NCBI GenBank assembly: GCA_001311565.1
Contig: BBBM01000010.1
Coordinates: 16,806 to 80,805, forward strand
DNA length: 64,000 bases
Reading direction: 5' to 3'
Origin: Desulfothermus okinawensis JCM 13304
Lineage (GTDB): Bacteria; Desulfobacterota; Desulfovibrionia; Desulfovibrionales; Desulfothermaceae
The stretch's first letter is position 1; every line of letters begins with the position of its first letter. The position numbers and the translations under genes are program-made. Under the pieces are notes generated by a model that worked only from the letters and a program-made list of their open reading frames with translations, had not been told where the DNA came from and searched no databases. Positions 40,431 to 51,442 of this stretch are shown piece after piece.

Positions 40431-42560
40431 ATGTTTCTAGAACAGACCTTGCTTCTTGCATTATGTTGTTTTGTTTTCGCTATGATGTCCTCAATATTTT
40501 TTTCCTAAAAGATATCTTCCCTCTCTAACTTTAATACTTGGTATTATTGGTTCTATATTTTTATTGATATGTTCTTTTTCTGGATGTATTAACAGTCATA
40601 ATATTGATATATCTCTTTGGAATATATTTGGTAAACAGACAATAAAAATTTCAATAAATACTTTATCTTCTTTTTTTTATGATAATTATATCTATTATAT
40701 CATTTTGTTGCTCAATTTTTTTCATTTAATAAATTCAAAAATAGATCAGATATTAGAGTATTATCTTTTTTTATTCTTCTCTTTAATTATTTCATGTTTA
40801 TTGATTTTTGTATCTAATGACGTTTTTTTCATTTATAATATCATGGGAGATTATGTCTATTATAATATATGTAATTATAGCTATATCTGGTAAAGAACGG
40901 CCTGGTTATATTATGCTTGCTATTTCAGAAGCTGGCACCATAGCCGTGCTTATAGCATTTGTGTTACTATCAAATAAAGCAGGGTCCACAGACTTTACCC
41001 TTATAAAATTATCCTATAAAAATATACCTTCAAATTTAAGAGGGTGGATATTTTTTTCTGTCATTTATCGGATTTGGGATAAAAGCTGGGATTTTACCCC
41101 TTAACTTCTGGCTACCAAGGGCATATAAAGCATGTGACAGGTCCCTTATTCCTTTAGTTGCAGGGGTGAGCCTAAACCTGGGAATCTATGGAATTATAAA
41201 GGTTAATCTTGATTTGCTTCCCATAAATAATCTTATACCAGCGATAATTGTATTAATTACTGGTGCCATCACTGCTATTATAGGAATTTTGTATGCAACA
41301 ATTGAAGATGATCTCAAAGCAGTGTTGGCACACAGTTCAATTGAAAATGCAGGCATTATTACCACTGGACTTGGGGCTGGTTTTGTATTTCTGATTTTAA
41401 ATTTAAAGGCATACGCTGCAATGGCGTTTGTTGTGAGTTTTTATCATATACTCAATCATTCTATATTTAAGACCCTTTTGTTTATGGGACAAAGTGAAGT
41501 TGAAGAAAAGATAACTACCTCATCATTGGACAATATGGGAGGATTACTTAAGAAGATGCCATATGTGGGCTCACTGATCCTTATAGGAGTATTATCAATA
41601 TCAGGACTTCCTCCTTTTAATGGTTTTGTAAGTGAATGGCTTACCTTAGAGGTTTTGTTAAGGAGTGTGGAAATAACTTCTTCAGGTGTAAAACTAGCCT
41701 TTGTATTCTCTGGAGTTCTACTTGCTTTAACTGCAGGGCTAGCGGTTAGCTGTTTTGTTAGAGCCTTTGCAATGGGATTTTTGGGAATGCCCAGGAGTAA
41801 AAACATTGGAAATATCAGTGAGGGAAACAGATCTTCTTTAATTTCCATGGCTATTTTGGGAGCTTTTTGCCTGGGTTTAGGAATATTGCCAACATATGTG
41901 ATACCATCGCTGGACAACGTAGTTTTTAATTTTTCAGGGGTAAAATCCGAGGATTCACTCATACCTCCTTTTTTTTAACAATTTTAAAGTAAAGGGTCCA
42001 TCCCATCTTTCTAGGTCGTTTATAGAAGATTTTCACAACATTGGAGCTCAGATTGGAAAAAATATACTACCTGGAAGGGGACTTGTAATTATGCACAGAG
42101 GTGGCACACAAAATCCAGTGGTTTTTGCTGCATCTCCTGCTTATACACTGATTACAATTTTAGCTATTATTGGGATCACCATGATTTTTGTATGGTTCTT
42201 TTTTTTCAAGAAAAAGAAAGCTAGAATATCTTCCAAGGTGGGATGGAGGAATTTCAAACTTCTGTCCTGAGATGACTTATACTGCTACAGGATTTTCTCA
42301 ACCAGTAATGGTCATTTTTAATTCACTACTAAGACCAAGGGTAGTGGAAAAACAAAAGAATATTGGTGGATTTCAATTAGAGATAAAAAGGGAAAAGATT
42401 CAACTACATTTAATTGACAGGTATGTTTTTTTATCCTCTAATCAACGTACCAACATGGTTGGCAAGAAAAATAGCCAAGATACACTCAGGAGAAGTGACC
42501 ACCTACACTACCTATGTATTTCTTGCCTTACTTGTTATAGTTGGTTTGTGTTGGTTTTAA
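40431..42560 (+). CDS. HyfB-like antiporter-type subunit (frameshifted)
   Basis: This is the largest membrane subunit, about 709 residues, of the NuoL/HyfB type. SWEIMSIIIYVIIA has the conserved membrane glutamate, and GFGIKAGILPLNFWLPRAY the channel lysine. SSIENAGIITTGLG and FYHILNHSIFKTLLF follow. The C-terminal third (WDGGISNFCPEMTYTATGFS) ends in a last hydrophobic helix (VFLALLVIVGLCWF), as in HyfB. At least eight breaks are needed, among them 40497-40503, 40672-40678, 40734, 40768, 40824, 41051-41057, 41968-41975 and 42427-42433. ATG 40431 follows AAGGAGG. In E. coli hyf, this gene type is near the front; here it is last. Confidence 0.8.
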
Positions 42561-42574
42561 GATAGGGAGTAGTT

Positions 42575-44106
42575 GTGGTGTTCTTTAGTATTCTGCATCC
42601 TAGATGCAGTTTTCAGTATAACACATCAAATGAACCTGATTTCTTTTCTGATCTGCACCTTCACCAGGTGGTAGAGACAATAATAGGTAACAGGCAGGAA
42701 TATAATCTATACCCTTTTTTTTGGACGCCACTACATGACCCTGACACCATTTGGTTTAGACAGGAAGTAATGCGGGATTTAGAAGATGAAGCCTTATGGG
42801 AAATATCAAGGCATTTTGTGAGAGCATGAACACAGTGTATCATTGTTTAGAAGTAGCAGATACACTTGACTTTTCCTATCATAAAAAGGGGTGGGTGCTG
42901 GAAGCAGTGCTTATTTACTGTGATGCACTTAAGACCCTGACCCATCAGTTGTCCAGATCTCCTATGAAATCGCGGGGGTTATTGGCGTTTCGTGAATACG
43001 TAGAGAGTTATGTTGAATCCCGGGAGTTCCAATCTCTCTTATTTGAGTCCCATAATATAAAGGAGTCTCTCTCAAAGTTAAGATATTGTATAGTAGTGGA
43101 GAGCGGAAGATTTAAAGTAAAACCATATGAAGGAGAATCTGACTACAGTCCGGAAATAGAGAAAACATTCGAAAAGTTCCGACAGGGGGATGAGGAGAGT
43201 TACCTGGTTAGATTCTCAGAAAGATCGGGCATGAGTCACATTGAATCAAAGATCCTGGAGTTCGTCTCTAAGTTATATCCCGGTCCTTTTGAAGATCTGG
43301 ATCATTTTTGTGAACATTATTCTAATTTTCTGGATGCAACTATTAGATCTTTTGAAAGAGAGGTTCAATTCTATATAAGTTATCTGGAATTAGTAACAGA
43401 TCTTAAAATCAAGGGCCTTCCTTTTTGCTATCCCATAGTAAGTGCTACCAGTAAAGAGGTTTACGTGCGGGAAGGGTTTGACCTTGCCCTGGCACTTGAA
43501 TCTAATGGAAACAAAGACTCAATCGTATTAAATAATTTTTACTTAAAGGATCCTGAAAGGATTATAGTTGTTACAGGTCCTAATCAAGGGGGTAAAACTA
43601 CTTTCGCCCGTATGTTCGGGCAATTGCATTATCTTGCGAGTTTAGGTTGTCCTGTTCCTGCTCGTGAAGCACGCCTTTTTTTTGTTTGACAACATTTTTA
43701 CCCATTTCCAGCAGGAGGAAGATATAAGGAATCTACACGGAAAACTTGAAGACGATTTGATCAGGATTTGTGACATCCTCTCTAAAATTACTGGCAATAG
43801 TATTTTTATTTTAAACGAGATTTTTTTCTTCAACAACACTTCAGGACGCACTCTTTTTGAGTAAAAAAAATTATGGATCGGCTTACAAACCTGGATGCAC
43901 TGGGCGTATGGGTAGCCTTTTTGGATGAACTCAGCTCTTTTAATGAGAAAACCATCAGCATGGTGGCTATAGTGGATCCCAAGGATCCAACTACTCGGAC
44001 CTTTAAAATCATGAGAAAATCTCCTACTGGGCTGGCCTATGCACTTTCACTGGCTAAAAAGCATGCTTTAACATATGAACAAATTAAGGAACGTCTCTCA
44101 CAATGA
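42575..44106 (+). CDS. MutS-like ATPase 1 (frameshifted)
   Basis: This protein of about 510 residues contains the MutS core/clamp helices and ABC-type ATPase domain but lacks the mismatch-recognition domain with its Phe-x-Glu. The N-terminus FFSILHPRCSF leads to DPDTIWFRQEVMRDLED. Walker A is VTGPNQGGKTTFARMFGQ. The Walker B region reads IFILNEIF with Asn in place of the usual Asp, then FLDELSSF supplies later acidic residues. Breaks lie near 42815, 43677-43684, 43827-43833 and 43863-43869. Composition looks less AT-biased than in the neighbouring membrane genes, so separate origin is possible. It starts 14 bases after the HyfB-like stop, so it probably shares the transcript. Confidence 0.8.
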
Positions 44107-45611
44107 AGGTGCTTCTGCTCCATCCCCTTAAAGATTTTGAGACATCATATAAATTGCCGCCTAATTTAGAAGATCTTATACAGGATCTGGATCTTTATCC
44201 CCTGCTAGAGGCCATGGCGCAAGAAGACGAATTTATATTTGAGGTAGTCCGATGTGTTTTATTCTCCAGTTTACATACAAGAGAGGAAATTTTTTACAGA
44301 CAGGAAATACTTAAAGACTGTTTGAAACATCCGGCTGTTGTTCGGGAAATATATTCTATTCCCCTGGAATTTGAACAGAGAAAAAAAGAAACAGTGGTTG
44401 TGGCTCTCTCCCCGTCACTGGAGTCCAACCTATATTTTAAATAGTGGTCGTAGATCCTGGAAACTTCCCTTGATCTGTTATGGAAGCTCCGTGAAATAGC
44501 TGATAAAAATGGGAGAAAGTTTGAATCAAAAGGATTTCTCCGTTTTTTTTACCATGGTTCAGCAAGAACTGGATAATGATTATCTTGCCCGTGTTGAAGA
44601 GCAAATTAAGGCATTGTATTTTAAAAAAAGGCATTCTACTTAGTGCACAATTGGGAAAAGGAAACCAGGGTATAAATTACATGTTATGTAAACCAAAGAC
44701 TAAGGATTATAATTGGTTAAAACGTATCTTTGCTTCAAGATCGCCCACCTATTCTTGTACCCTCCATCCACGAGATGAGCATGGAGCGCGAGTACTAGGT
44801 GAGTTAAGGGATAGGGGATTAGCCAGGGCAGCAAGTGCAGTAGCTCAGGCTGCATCTCATATTGAAAGTTTTTTTCAATGTGCTGCGCTGGGAGCTGGCA
44901 TTCTATATTGGTTGCTTAAATCTTTATGAACAGCTGAGGCAAGTAGGGGAAGATATTTGTTTTCCCCATCCTCTTGAACATGAAGAACATAATTTTTCCT
45001 GCACTGATCTCTATGATATTTCCCTGGCCTTGATCACAAAGAACAAAGTTGTAGGTAATGATATCAATGGAAATGAAAAGGATCTGGTGATAATTACCGG
45101 AGCAAATCAGGGAGGCAAAACCACTTTTTTTGCGCAGTGTTGGTCAGGCTCAGTTGATGTTGCAGGCAGGCATGTTTGTTCCGGCGAAATCATTTGAGAC
45201 CAATCTATGCTCAGGAGTCTTTACTCATTTTAGACGAAAAGAAGACAAAACCCTAGAAAGTGGAAAGTTCGAAGAGGAATTGAAACGAATGAGTAACATC
45301 GTTGAGATGGTTAAACCCAATGGTCTTATTTTACTCAACGAGTCCTTTGCATCTACCAATGAACGTGAGGCTCAGAAATCGCCAGGCAGGTTGTATGTGC
45401 CTTGATGGAAAACCATATCAGGATATTTTATGTTACCCACCTCTATGATTTTGCCAGTAGTTTCCTGGAAAAGAGGATGAAAAAAGTTCTTTTTCTCAGA
45501 GCAGAAAGGTTGGATGATGGAAGACGAACTTTTAAAATAAAAGAAGGAGAGCCCAAAGAAACCAGTTATGGGGTGGATCTGTATAACAGGATTATTACTC
45601 AAAGGACTTAA
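44103..45611 (+). CDS. MutS-like ATPase 2 (frameshifted)
   Basis: This is the second of a tandem pair, starting in an ATGA overlap. The layout is the same: MKVLLLHPLKDFE, IFYRQEILKDCL, long helices, then Walker A ITGANQGGKTTFLRSVGQ and Walker B LILLNESFASTNEREA, followed by FYVTHLYDFAS. The joined length is about 502 residues. No mismatch-recognition domain is seen. Breaks lie near 44384-44400, 44546-44553, 44624-44630, 44869-44875, 45124-45130 and 45372. Together the two paralogues may form a heterodimer. Their place at the end of a fluoride-controlled operon is the main hint of function. Confidence 0.8.
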
Positions 45612-45652
45612 GTAATTTTTTTCAAAGAATTTAATAAGAATTGTTTTATTAA

Positions 45653-46387
45653 CTAGTTGGAGGCTGTGGCAACATAGATATTTACTATTCCAAAGGTCAG
45701 GGGAAAATAAAGCACATCCTTAAAACCAGCCTCTAGGAGTTCCATTTGTAATTTTTGTGCCAGGGGGAACTTTTTTTATGGTTTCACTGAGATATGTGTA
45801 TGCTAAAGGGTCCTTTGAGATTAACTGCCCGATTTTAGGTAATATGTGATTTAGATAGAGATTGTATAAACCAAAGAGAATTTTATTTCGGCTTGACCCA
45901 AATTCCAGGATAAGAAATTTTCCTCCAGGTCTTAGCACCCTCAGGACCTCAGAATATGTATCTAAGCGGGGACTGATATTTCTAATCCCAAAGGCTATTG
46001 TGACAAAATCCACACTTGAGGTTGAAATGGGTAGTTCTTTTGCATTGGCACATACTGGATATATTTTAGAATTTTTGAGTTTTTTTTTGCCATGACTCAA
46101 CATTTCAAAAGATAGATCCATTCCAAGAATTATCCCTCCCCTGTGGCCAAATTTTTTTTCAATCTCCTTTGCCACATCCATGGTCCCTGTGGCAAGGTCC
46201 AAAAAAAATGGGACCCTTTTTTGAGGGAGTAATCAGGTTAATTAATTTTTTTTCTCCAATAGATATCAACTCCCAGGCTTAAAAAGTGATTTAAAAAGTC
46301 ATACCATGGTGCTATCCTGGAAAACATTCTGGCTACTGTATAGTCCCTGGACTGTATCGTGGTTTTATTTTTCTCTATCTTCATCAT
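45653..46387 (-). CDS. ubiE: UbiE/MenG-type quinone methyltransferase (frameshifted)
   Basis: This methylates demethylmenaquinol to menaquinol. The start VARMFSRIAPWYDFLNHFLSLG is the UbiE/MenG signature. FLDLATGTMDVA is the SAM-binding loop, and IAFGIRNISPRLDTYSEVLRVLRPGGKFLILEF is conserved. Breaks lie at runs near 46201-46220, 46084-46090, 46245-46251 and 45771-45777. With the last one fixed, the protein ends FGIVNIYVATASN at 45653, about 244 residues. Menaquinone is the expected quinone in an anaerobe of this type. The start overlaps the small gene upstream. Confidence 0.85.
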
Positions 46388-46548
46388 TAGTTTCCCATGG
46401 AGATCCAATGGTTTTTAACACCTCCCTATAAATTGGAGCAAAAAAATTGGTCAAAATTGGTAGGAGATATCCTTCCAATTTCAATGAATTTAACTATGAT
46501 CTCTTTTGTAACCTGGACTGCCATTTTTTTTATTTCTTTATCTTTCAT
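46365..46548 (-). CDS. Small protein upstream of ubiE (hypothetical, frameshifted)
   Basis: MKDKEIKKMAVQVTKEIIVKFIE... continues EIGRISPTNFDQ, then FAPIYREVLKTIGSPWE after a T7 run near 46442-46448 is corrected. The 60-residue helical protein ends inside the ubiE start region. I do not recognise it. Its coherent frame and tight overlap suggest a real gene. Confidence 0.5.
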
Positions 46549-46584
46549 ACCAAAATACCTGTTATAATTTCTAGGTTACTAAAA

Positions 46585-46647
46585 ATAAAAAAACCGTCCG
46601 GATTGGGGAAATGGCCTGGCCTTTGTGACCTGGTCTTTTCCGGACGG
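46585..46647 (-). terminator. Intrinsic terminator of the acidic-protein gene
   Basis: On the minus strand, CCGTCCGGA (46639-46647 region) pairs with TCCGGACGG (46594-46602), enclosing a loop with its own small stems, and is followed by a run of seven T. Confidence 0.75.
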
Positions 46648-46688
46648 AAAAAAGGAAGAGAAACCTGCTTGGCACCTCCTCCTTTTTA

Positions 46689-47689
46689 TTAATCCTCTTC
46701 TAGTTCTTCTTCCAATGCCTTTATTTCCTCTCTCACAATCCTGGCAGCTTCAACTGGGACTAGCCTATGGACTTCTTCTATTAGTTCTTTTTTTTAAGTC
46801 ATCAAAAAAAGTCTTTAATAACTTTTTGTTGAGACGTTTCAATGTTATCTATTCTAGTGGAGAGGTCTTCTATTTTTTTTGTTAACAATGTCTATTGAAG
46901 CCTTAATGTCATCTCTAAACTCATCAAATTTATTTAATATATCATGGACATCTATTTTCTGTTCTACCTTCTTTTCAAAATTGGCGATTTCTTCTAATTT
47001 AGATAATAGTGTATCTTCTAATTTGGAGAATCTGTCTTCAAGGTCATGAAGTTTATTTTCCAATGCTAAAAACCCTTCACTGACCACTTTGTCCTCTTCT
47101 TCAGAAATGGGCTTTGGCTCTTCTATACTTTGGGTTTCTTCTTCAACTCCTCCTATTAATTCTTCTTCCTCTTGGATTTTATTTTCCTCAATTGAACTAT
47201 CTTCTGTAGCTTGAGTCTCATCAGGAGGATTAGACTCATTATCTACAGCCGTCTTCTCGTCCATTTGGTCAAAGAGTGAATCTATATCATCTTGATCTAC
47301 TGTTTTAGAGCCATTTTCACTGTCTGTAGATTTATCCTCTACTCTTTCCTCAGCATTAGAAGTTGCTTTTTCTTGGGCTTCCTCTTCTTCATCAATATTT
47401 AGATCTTCGTCTAATTTCTCAAATATTGAATCAATGTCCAACTCATCTTCTTCTGTGGTAGATTCTCCCTTAGAAGCTGTGGAATCATCACCATCTAATA
47501 GTGCATTCAACTCCTCATCCAAGGATTTTTCTTCACTTCCATTCTGATTTTTTTGCCAGATCTTCCTCTGTACCGTCAAGAAGTTCTTCTAATTCTTTGT
47601 CCAGATCATTCCCCTCATTTGTCCCCTTTACATCGCCTTCTTCAACAATGTCTGTTAATTCTAAAATGTCTTCTTGTTTTTTTTGCCAT
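46689..47689 (-). CDS. Glu/Asp-rich coiled-coil protein with repeated short acidic motifs (frameshifted)
   Basis: This very acidic protein has about 333 residues. The first 170 residues are low-complexity Glu/Asp/Ser and contain four copies of a short motif of the type D/E-x-L/I-x-x-L/I-L/F: ELEELLDG, ELNALLDG, DIDSIFEKL and DIDSLFDQM. The C-terminal half is a coiled coil (LENKLHDLEDRFSKLEDTLL) with a final amphipathic stretch, LVPVEAARIVREEIKALEEE. DIDSLF-like peptides resemble docking motifs at FliM/FliN N-termini, so a scaffold role is conceivable (inference). Breaks lie near 47682, 47548-47554, 46873-46880, 46804-46810 and 46790-46797. I do not recognise the family. Confidence 0.65.
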
Positions 47690-47729
47690 GAAAATCTCCA
47701 CTAAGAGGGGGATACCCCCCCCTTTTTTT

Positions 47730-48153
47730 TTATTTAACGTGGCATTTTTTTACAAGCAATTGGGCCAGTGGCCACATTTTGTTTTTTTTCTTTTTTTTGA
47801 TGACAACCAATACAGCTGTGGGCGCTGGTTCTATTGTGAAAAGCATTATATGCAGAATTTTTTTGCCCTCATCTGGGCGCCTTTGGCTCCTAATATATCA
47901 TGACAACCAGAGTCAACACATTTTTTTTGGGGGATTTTTTTTGTCGGTCCACTTGTGGTGACATACAGGACAGCCCAATTTTAGATGTTTTTGATGGGGA
48001 AAGTTTACAGGTGCATAAACTGGGTTCTTTGTCTTACCCTGTGATGCATTCATCAATACTGTCTTGGGCATCTTCATGGCTATAATTGAATCGATCCCCA
48101 TTAATGAAAAAAACAAGAGCCCCTGCTAGTGTTAAGAGAAATACCTTTTTCAT
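47730..48153 (-). CDS. Tetraheme class III cytochrome c3 (frameshifted)
   Basis: Cytochrome c3 is the periplasmic electron carrier of Desulfovibrio-like bacteria, linking hydrogenases or formate dehydrogenases to membrane complexes. A signal peptide (MKKVFLLTLAGALVF) is followed by FPHQKHLKLGCPVCHHKW, with the first CxxCH. CVDSGCHD is a C-x4-CH site, CIGCH is the third and CKKCH the fourth heme site. Axial histidines such as HQKH and AFHNRTSAH are visible. Breaks occur at A runs near 47939, 47920-47927, 47857-47863 and 47788-47797. The joined length is about 140 residues. The AGGAGG site precedes ATG 48153. Confidence 0.9.
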
Positions 48154-48257
48154 GAAAATTACCTCCTTGTAATACATATGTTGTTAAGAATTTTTGCATT
48201 TTTTTACTTTAATAAAATTCAATTTGTCAAGGACCATATTTGAATAACCTATCTGTC

Positions 48258-49537
48258 TTAAAGGCTGAAGTTTTGCACAACCTCTGTAATTTTTTTCCAG
48301 GTCCTCTTGTGTATGAGCAAAGGAGGTAAATAGACATTCAAAATTGGAAGGGGCTATAAATATATTTGAGTCCCTCATGTGAACAAAAAAATTTTGAGAA
48401 CATATTCACATCTGTGGTTGCTGCTTCCTTGAAATTGGTTATTTCGTCTAGTTCGGTAAAAAACACCGTAAATGCTGATCCCATATGGTTGATTTTAGAG
48501 GGAATGGATTTTTCTTTGAAAATTGCCCTCATGGTGTCAACCAACTTTTTTTGTGTAGGAAGTAAGTTTATTGTAGTCACTGTGTTTTAAAACTTCCAGG
48601 GTTGCAATTCCAGCAGCCATGGCAACTGGATTACCAGAAAGGGTGCCAGCTTGATATACTTCTCCTTGTGGTGCTAAATGTTCCATTATTTCTCTTTTTC
48701 CGCCAAAGGCACCTACTGGAAATCCTCCTCCTATTATTTTCCCAAGACAGGTTAGATCTGGTTGTATATTTAAGATATTTTGTATACCTCCATAGGTAAA
48801 TCTAAATCCTGTTATGACTTCGTCAAATATAAGAAGACTTTTATATTTTGCTGTAATCTCCCTAACACCCTCTAGAAAACCCCTTTTAGGGGGAACGACT
48901 CCCATGTTGCCCGCAACTGGCTCAACAATCACGCAGGCTATATCTTCTCCGTGTTTCTCAAAAATTTCATTTAGAGCCTCAATATCATTAAATTCCACAA
49001 CAAGGGTATTTTTTTACAATTTCTTCGGGAACACCAGGTGTACCAGGAATAGACAGGGTTGCCACACCTGAGCCTGCCTTTGCCAGAAGGTGATCCACAT
49101 GGCCGTGGTAACATCCATTGAACTTTACAATTTTTTTTCCCTCTTGGTATAACCCCTGGCAAGGCGTATGGCACTCATGGTTGCCTCTGTGCCTGAATTT
49201 ACCATCCTCACCATTTCTATACTGGGTATAGCGTCGCAGATCATCTCTGCCATGATTACCTCTAACTCACAAGGAGCGCCAAAGCTGGAACCTTTCTCAA
49301 TGGCTTTTTTTTGCTGCATCCACTACCTCTGGATGTGCATGGCCCAAAATCAAGGGACCCCATGATAATACAAGGTCTATATATTCCTCCCCATCCACAG
49401 AATAAATCTTACTGCCATTGCCCTTTTTTATAAAAATAGGTTTAGTGCCAACACTTAGGCATGCCCTAACAGGACTGTTGACCCCTCCTGGTATTACTTC
49501 AAGTGCCCTATTATATAATTTTTTTTGACAGATCCAT
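48258..49537 (-). CDS. hemL: Glutamate-1-semialdehyde 2,1-aminomutase (frameshifted)
   Basis: HemL makes 5-aminolevulinate, the tetrapyrrole precursor, using pyridoxal phosphate. [41 protein letters not shown] and [15 protein letters not shown], with the Schiff-base lysine, are diagnostic. Start 49537 has GGAGAT. Breaks lie near 49519-49526, 49306-49312, 49130-49137, 49009-49015, 48547-48553, 48386-48392 and 48290-48296. The last gives the end [13 protein letters not shown] at 48258. The joined length of about 426 residues is normal. It lies between the siroheme-decarboxylase-like gene and cytochrome c3, which needs much heme. Confidence 0.92.
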
Positions 49538-49555
49538 ATGGTGTATCTCCTTTTT

Positions 49556-50041
49556 CTAAAAGTATTTCATTGAGGTCTTTTTGAGTTCTTCATCGCTAAA
49601 CAAGAGTTGATATTCTGTGATTCCAGTTAATTTTTTTTAATTCTTCCACAAGAGAAATACATTCCTTTTGGCACCTACCATGTATCATTGTATATAAATT
49701 ATATGGCCAGGTAGAGGAGGTCTTTCTTATATAACAATGGGTTATTTCTGGCCGTTTTACCAATATGTCTTTAATATTATCTATGTTTTCCTCGTCATCG
49801 ATCTTCCATGCAACCATTACATTGCACTCATATCCTGCTATTTGGTGTTTTAAAGTGGCACCAAACCGTCTAATTATTCCCTTTGTCTTTAATTCGTTTA
49901 AAAAAAAGTTATTACCTTATCTTCAGTGGTTCCCACTGTGTTTGCAATTTCCATAAAAGGCATGGGGCTATCTGGAATATTGTCCTGGACTATCTTTAAT
50001 ATTTCAAGTTCTATTCTATTAAATTTTATTTTATCATTCAT
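49556..50041 (-). CDS. AhbA/AhbB-like siroheme decarboxylase subunit (frameshifted)
   Basis: This Lrp/AsnC-fold protein of about 161 residues belongs to the NirDLGH/Ahb group that decarboxylates siroheme on the alternative route to heme in sulfate reducers. The N-terminal winged helix is [22 protein letters not shown] and [30 protein letters not shown] is the family's most conserved part, with the catalytic-type Arg and His. Breaks lie near 49900-49906 and 49630-49637. The corrected end is [14 protein letters not shown]. It stands 18 bases before hemL. Whether it is the A or the B subunit cannot be decided. Confidence 0.8.
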
Positions 50042-50372
50042 TTGTATTTAATCCATTTCAATTTATAATGTTGGCACGTTTATACGTTGAGATGTTATCT
50101 TCCCATTACCAATTGTTCCATATCCCTCATCCAATTTACGGTTCACGATTCAAGTAGGGGCGCTACTATCCCGGACTTATCAAAACTTGAGGTATCAGAG
50201 TTAATGAAATAAGCAACTTTTTTTTAATTATGACCAAAAAATGGTAGAGTATACGGAATGACTTTGTCAAGAAAAGATGGAAATAAACCCAAAAGATAAA
50301 CCATTAAGCCCTTGACCACTCAATTTAAAAAGGTTAGAAACTCCCGAAAAATAACGTAAAGGAGATATTAAA
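50042..50372. other. 330-base intergenic region with dispersed repeat
   Basis: No gene is evident. Bases 50170-50230 contain TCCCGGACTTATCAAAA and GAGTTAATGAAATAAGCA followed by a T run, the latter closely matching bases 73-107. The region separates the divergent ahb/hem operon and gpsA. Confidence 0.45.
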
Positions 50373-51372
50373 TTGAGAATAGGAGTTTTAGGAGCTGGTT
50401 CATGGGGTACTACCCTTGCTAATCTATTGGCATCCAAAGGCCATAATACTACTCTATGGGTAAGGGAGATAGAACTTTTAGAGGAGATAAGGAAAAAGAG
50501 AATAAATACCTGGTTTTTGCCAGATATAAAATTGAATAGTGGTCTTAAGTTTACCAATTCTTTAAAAGACGCAGTGGTGAATATGGATTTTATTTTGATC
50601 GTGGTTCCTGCTCAGTTTATTAGAGGGGTGGTTACGGAGATAAGACCATATCTTGAGAAGAATAAAATAGTTGTTTCTGCAAGTAAGGGTATAGAGGTGG
50701 GAACCCTTAAAACAATATCTGAAGTTATAATGGAAGAACTCTTGGGTCTTGACCCTGTATATGCTGTGCTTTCAGGGCCATCCTTTGCAAAAGAAGTTAG
50801 TCTTGGATACCCCACTGCAGTATCCCTGGGATGTTCCCAGAGTCAAATAGGTGAGAAACTCCAAAAGGTTTTTTCAACCAAAAGGTTCAGGGTGTACTTA
50901 AACGAAGATTACAGGGGAGTTGAACTTGGTGGGGCAATAAAAAAACGTCATAGCAATTGGTGCTGGTATATGTGATGGTCTTGGCTTTGGGTATGATCCC
51001 AGGGCTGCCCTTATAACAAGAGGGCTTGCCGAGATGTCCAGGCTTGGAGTTGCAATGGGTGCAAAGAAAGAGACCTTTATGGGACTGTCTGGATTAGGGG
51101 ATCTGGTTTTGACCTGTACTGGAGACCTTAGTCGTAACAGACAGGTGGGTCTTAGAATAGGCAGAGGCGAGAGATTGGAGGATATTTTAAAAGGTATGAA
51201 AATGGTTGCAGAAGGGGTGAAGACCTGTGAAGCACTGTATCTCTTGGGAACCAAAAAAGATGTAGAAATGCCCATAACAGAGCAAGTTTATAGGATATTG
51301 TATGAAGAGAAAGACCCAAAGAGGGCAGTGGAAGAGTTAATGCTCAGGGATTTGAAGTCTGAGCACTATTGA
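50373..51372 (+). CDS. gpsA: Glycerol-3-phosphate dehydrogenase (NAD(P)+) (frameshifted)
   Basis: GpsA makes sn-glycerol-3-phosphate for phospholipids. The start is TTG 50373 behind AAAGGAG and reads [15 protein letters not shown], the NAD-binding loop. [27 protein letters not shown], with the catalytic lysine, and GDLVLTCTG are family motifs. One break lies at the A7 run 50940-50946. The joined length is about 332 residues. Confidence 0.92.
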
Positions 51373-51442
51373 TGCTACTTAATGCATAAAGTATATGCGT
51401 TGTGCCCAATTTTCAGACCAAGTAAAAAAAAGTTTAAGTGGC

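Noticed and set aside
47702..47730. GGGGG-ATA-CCCCC hairpin as terminator of cytochrome c3
   Set aside because: The T run follows on the plus strand, where no gene ends. On the minus strand no T tract follows the stem.
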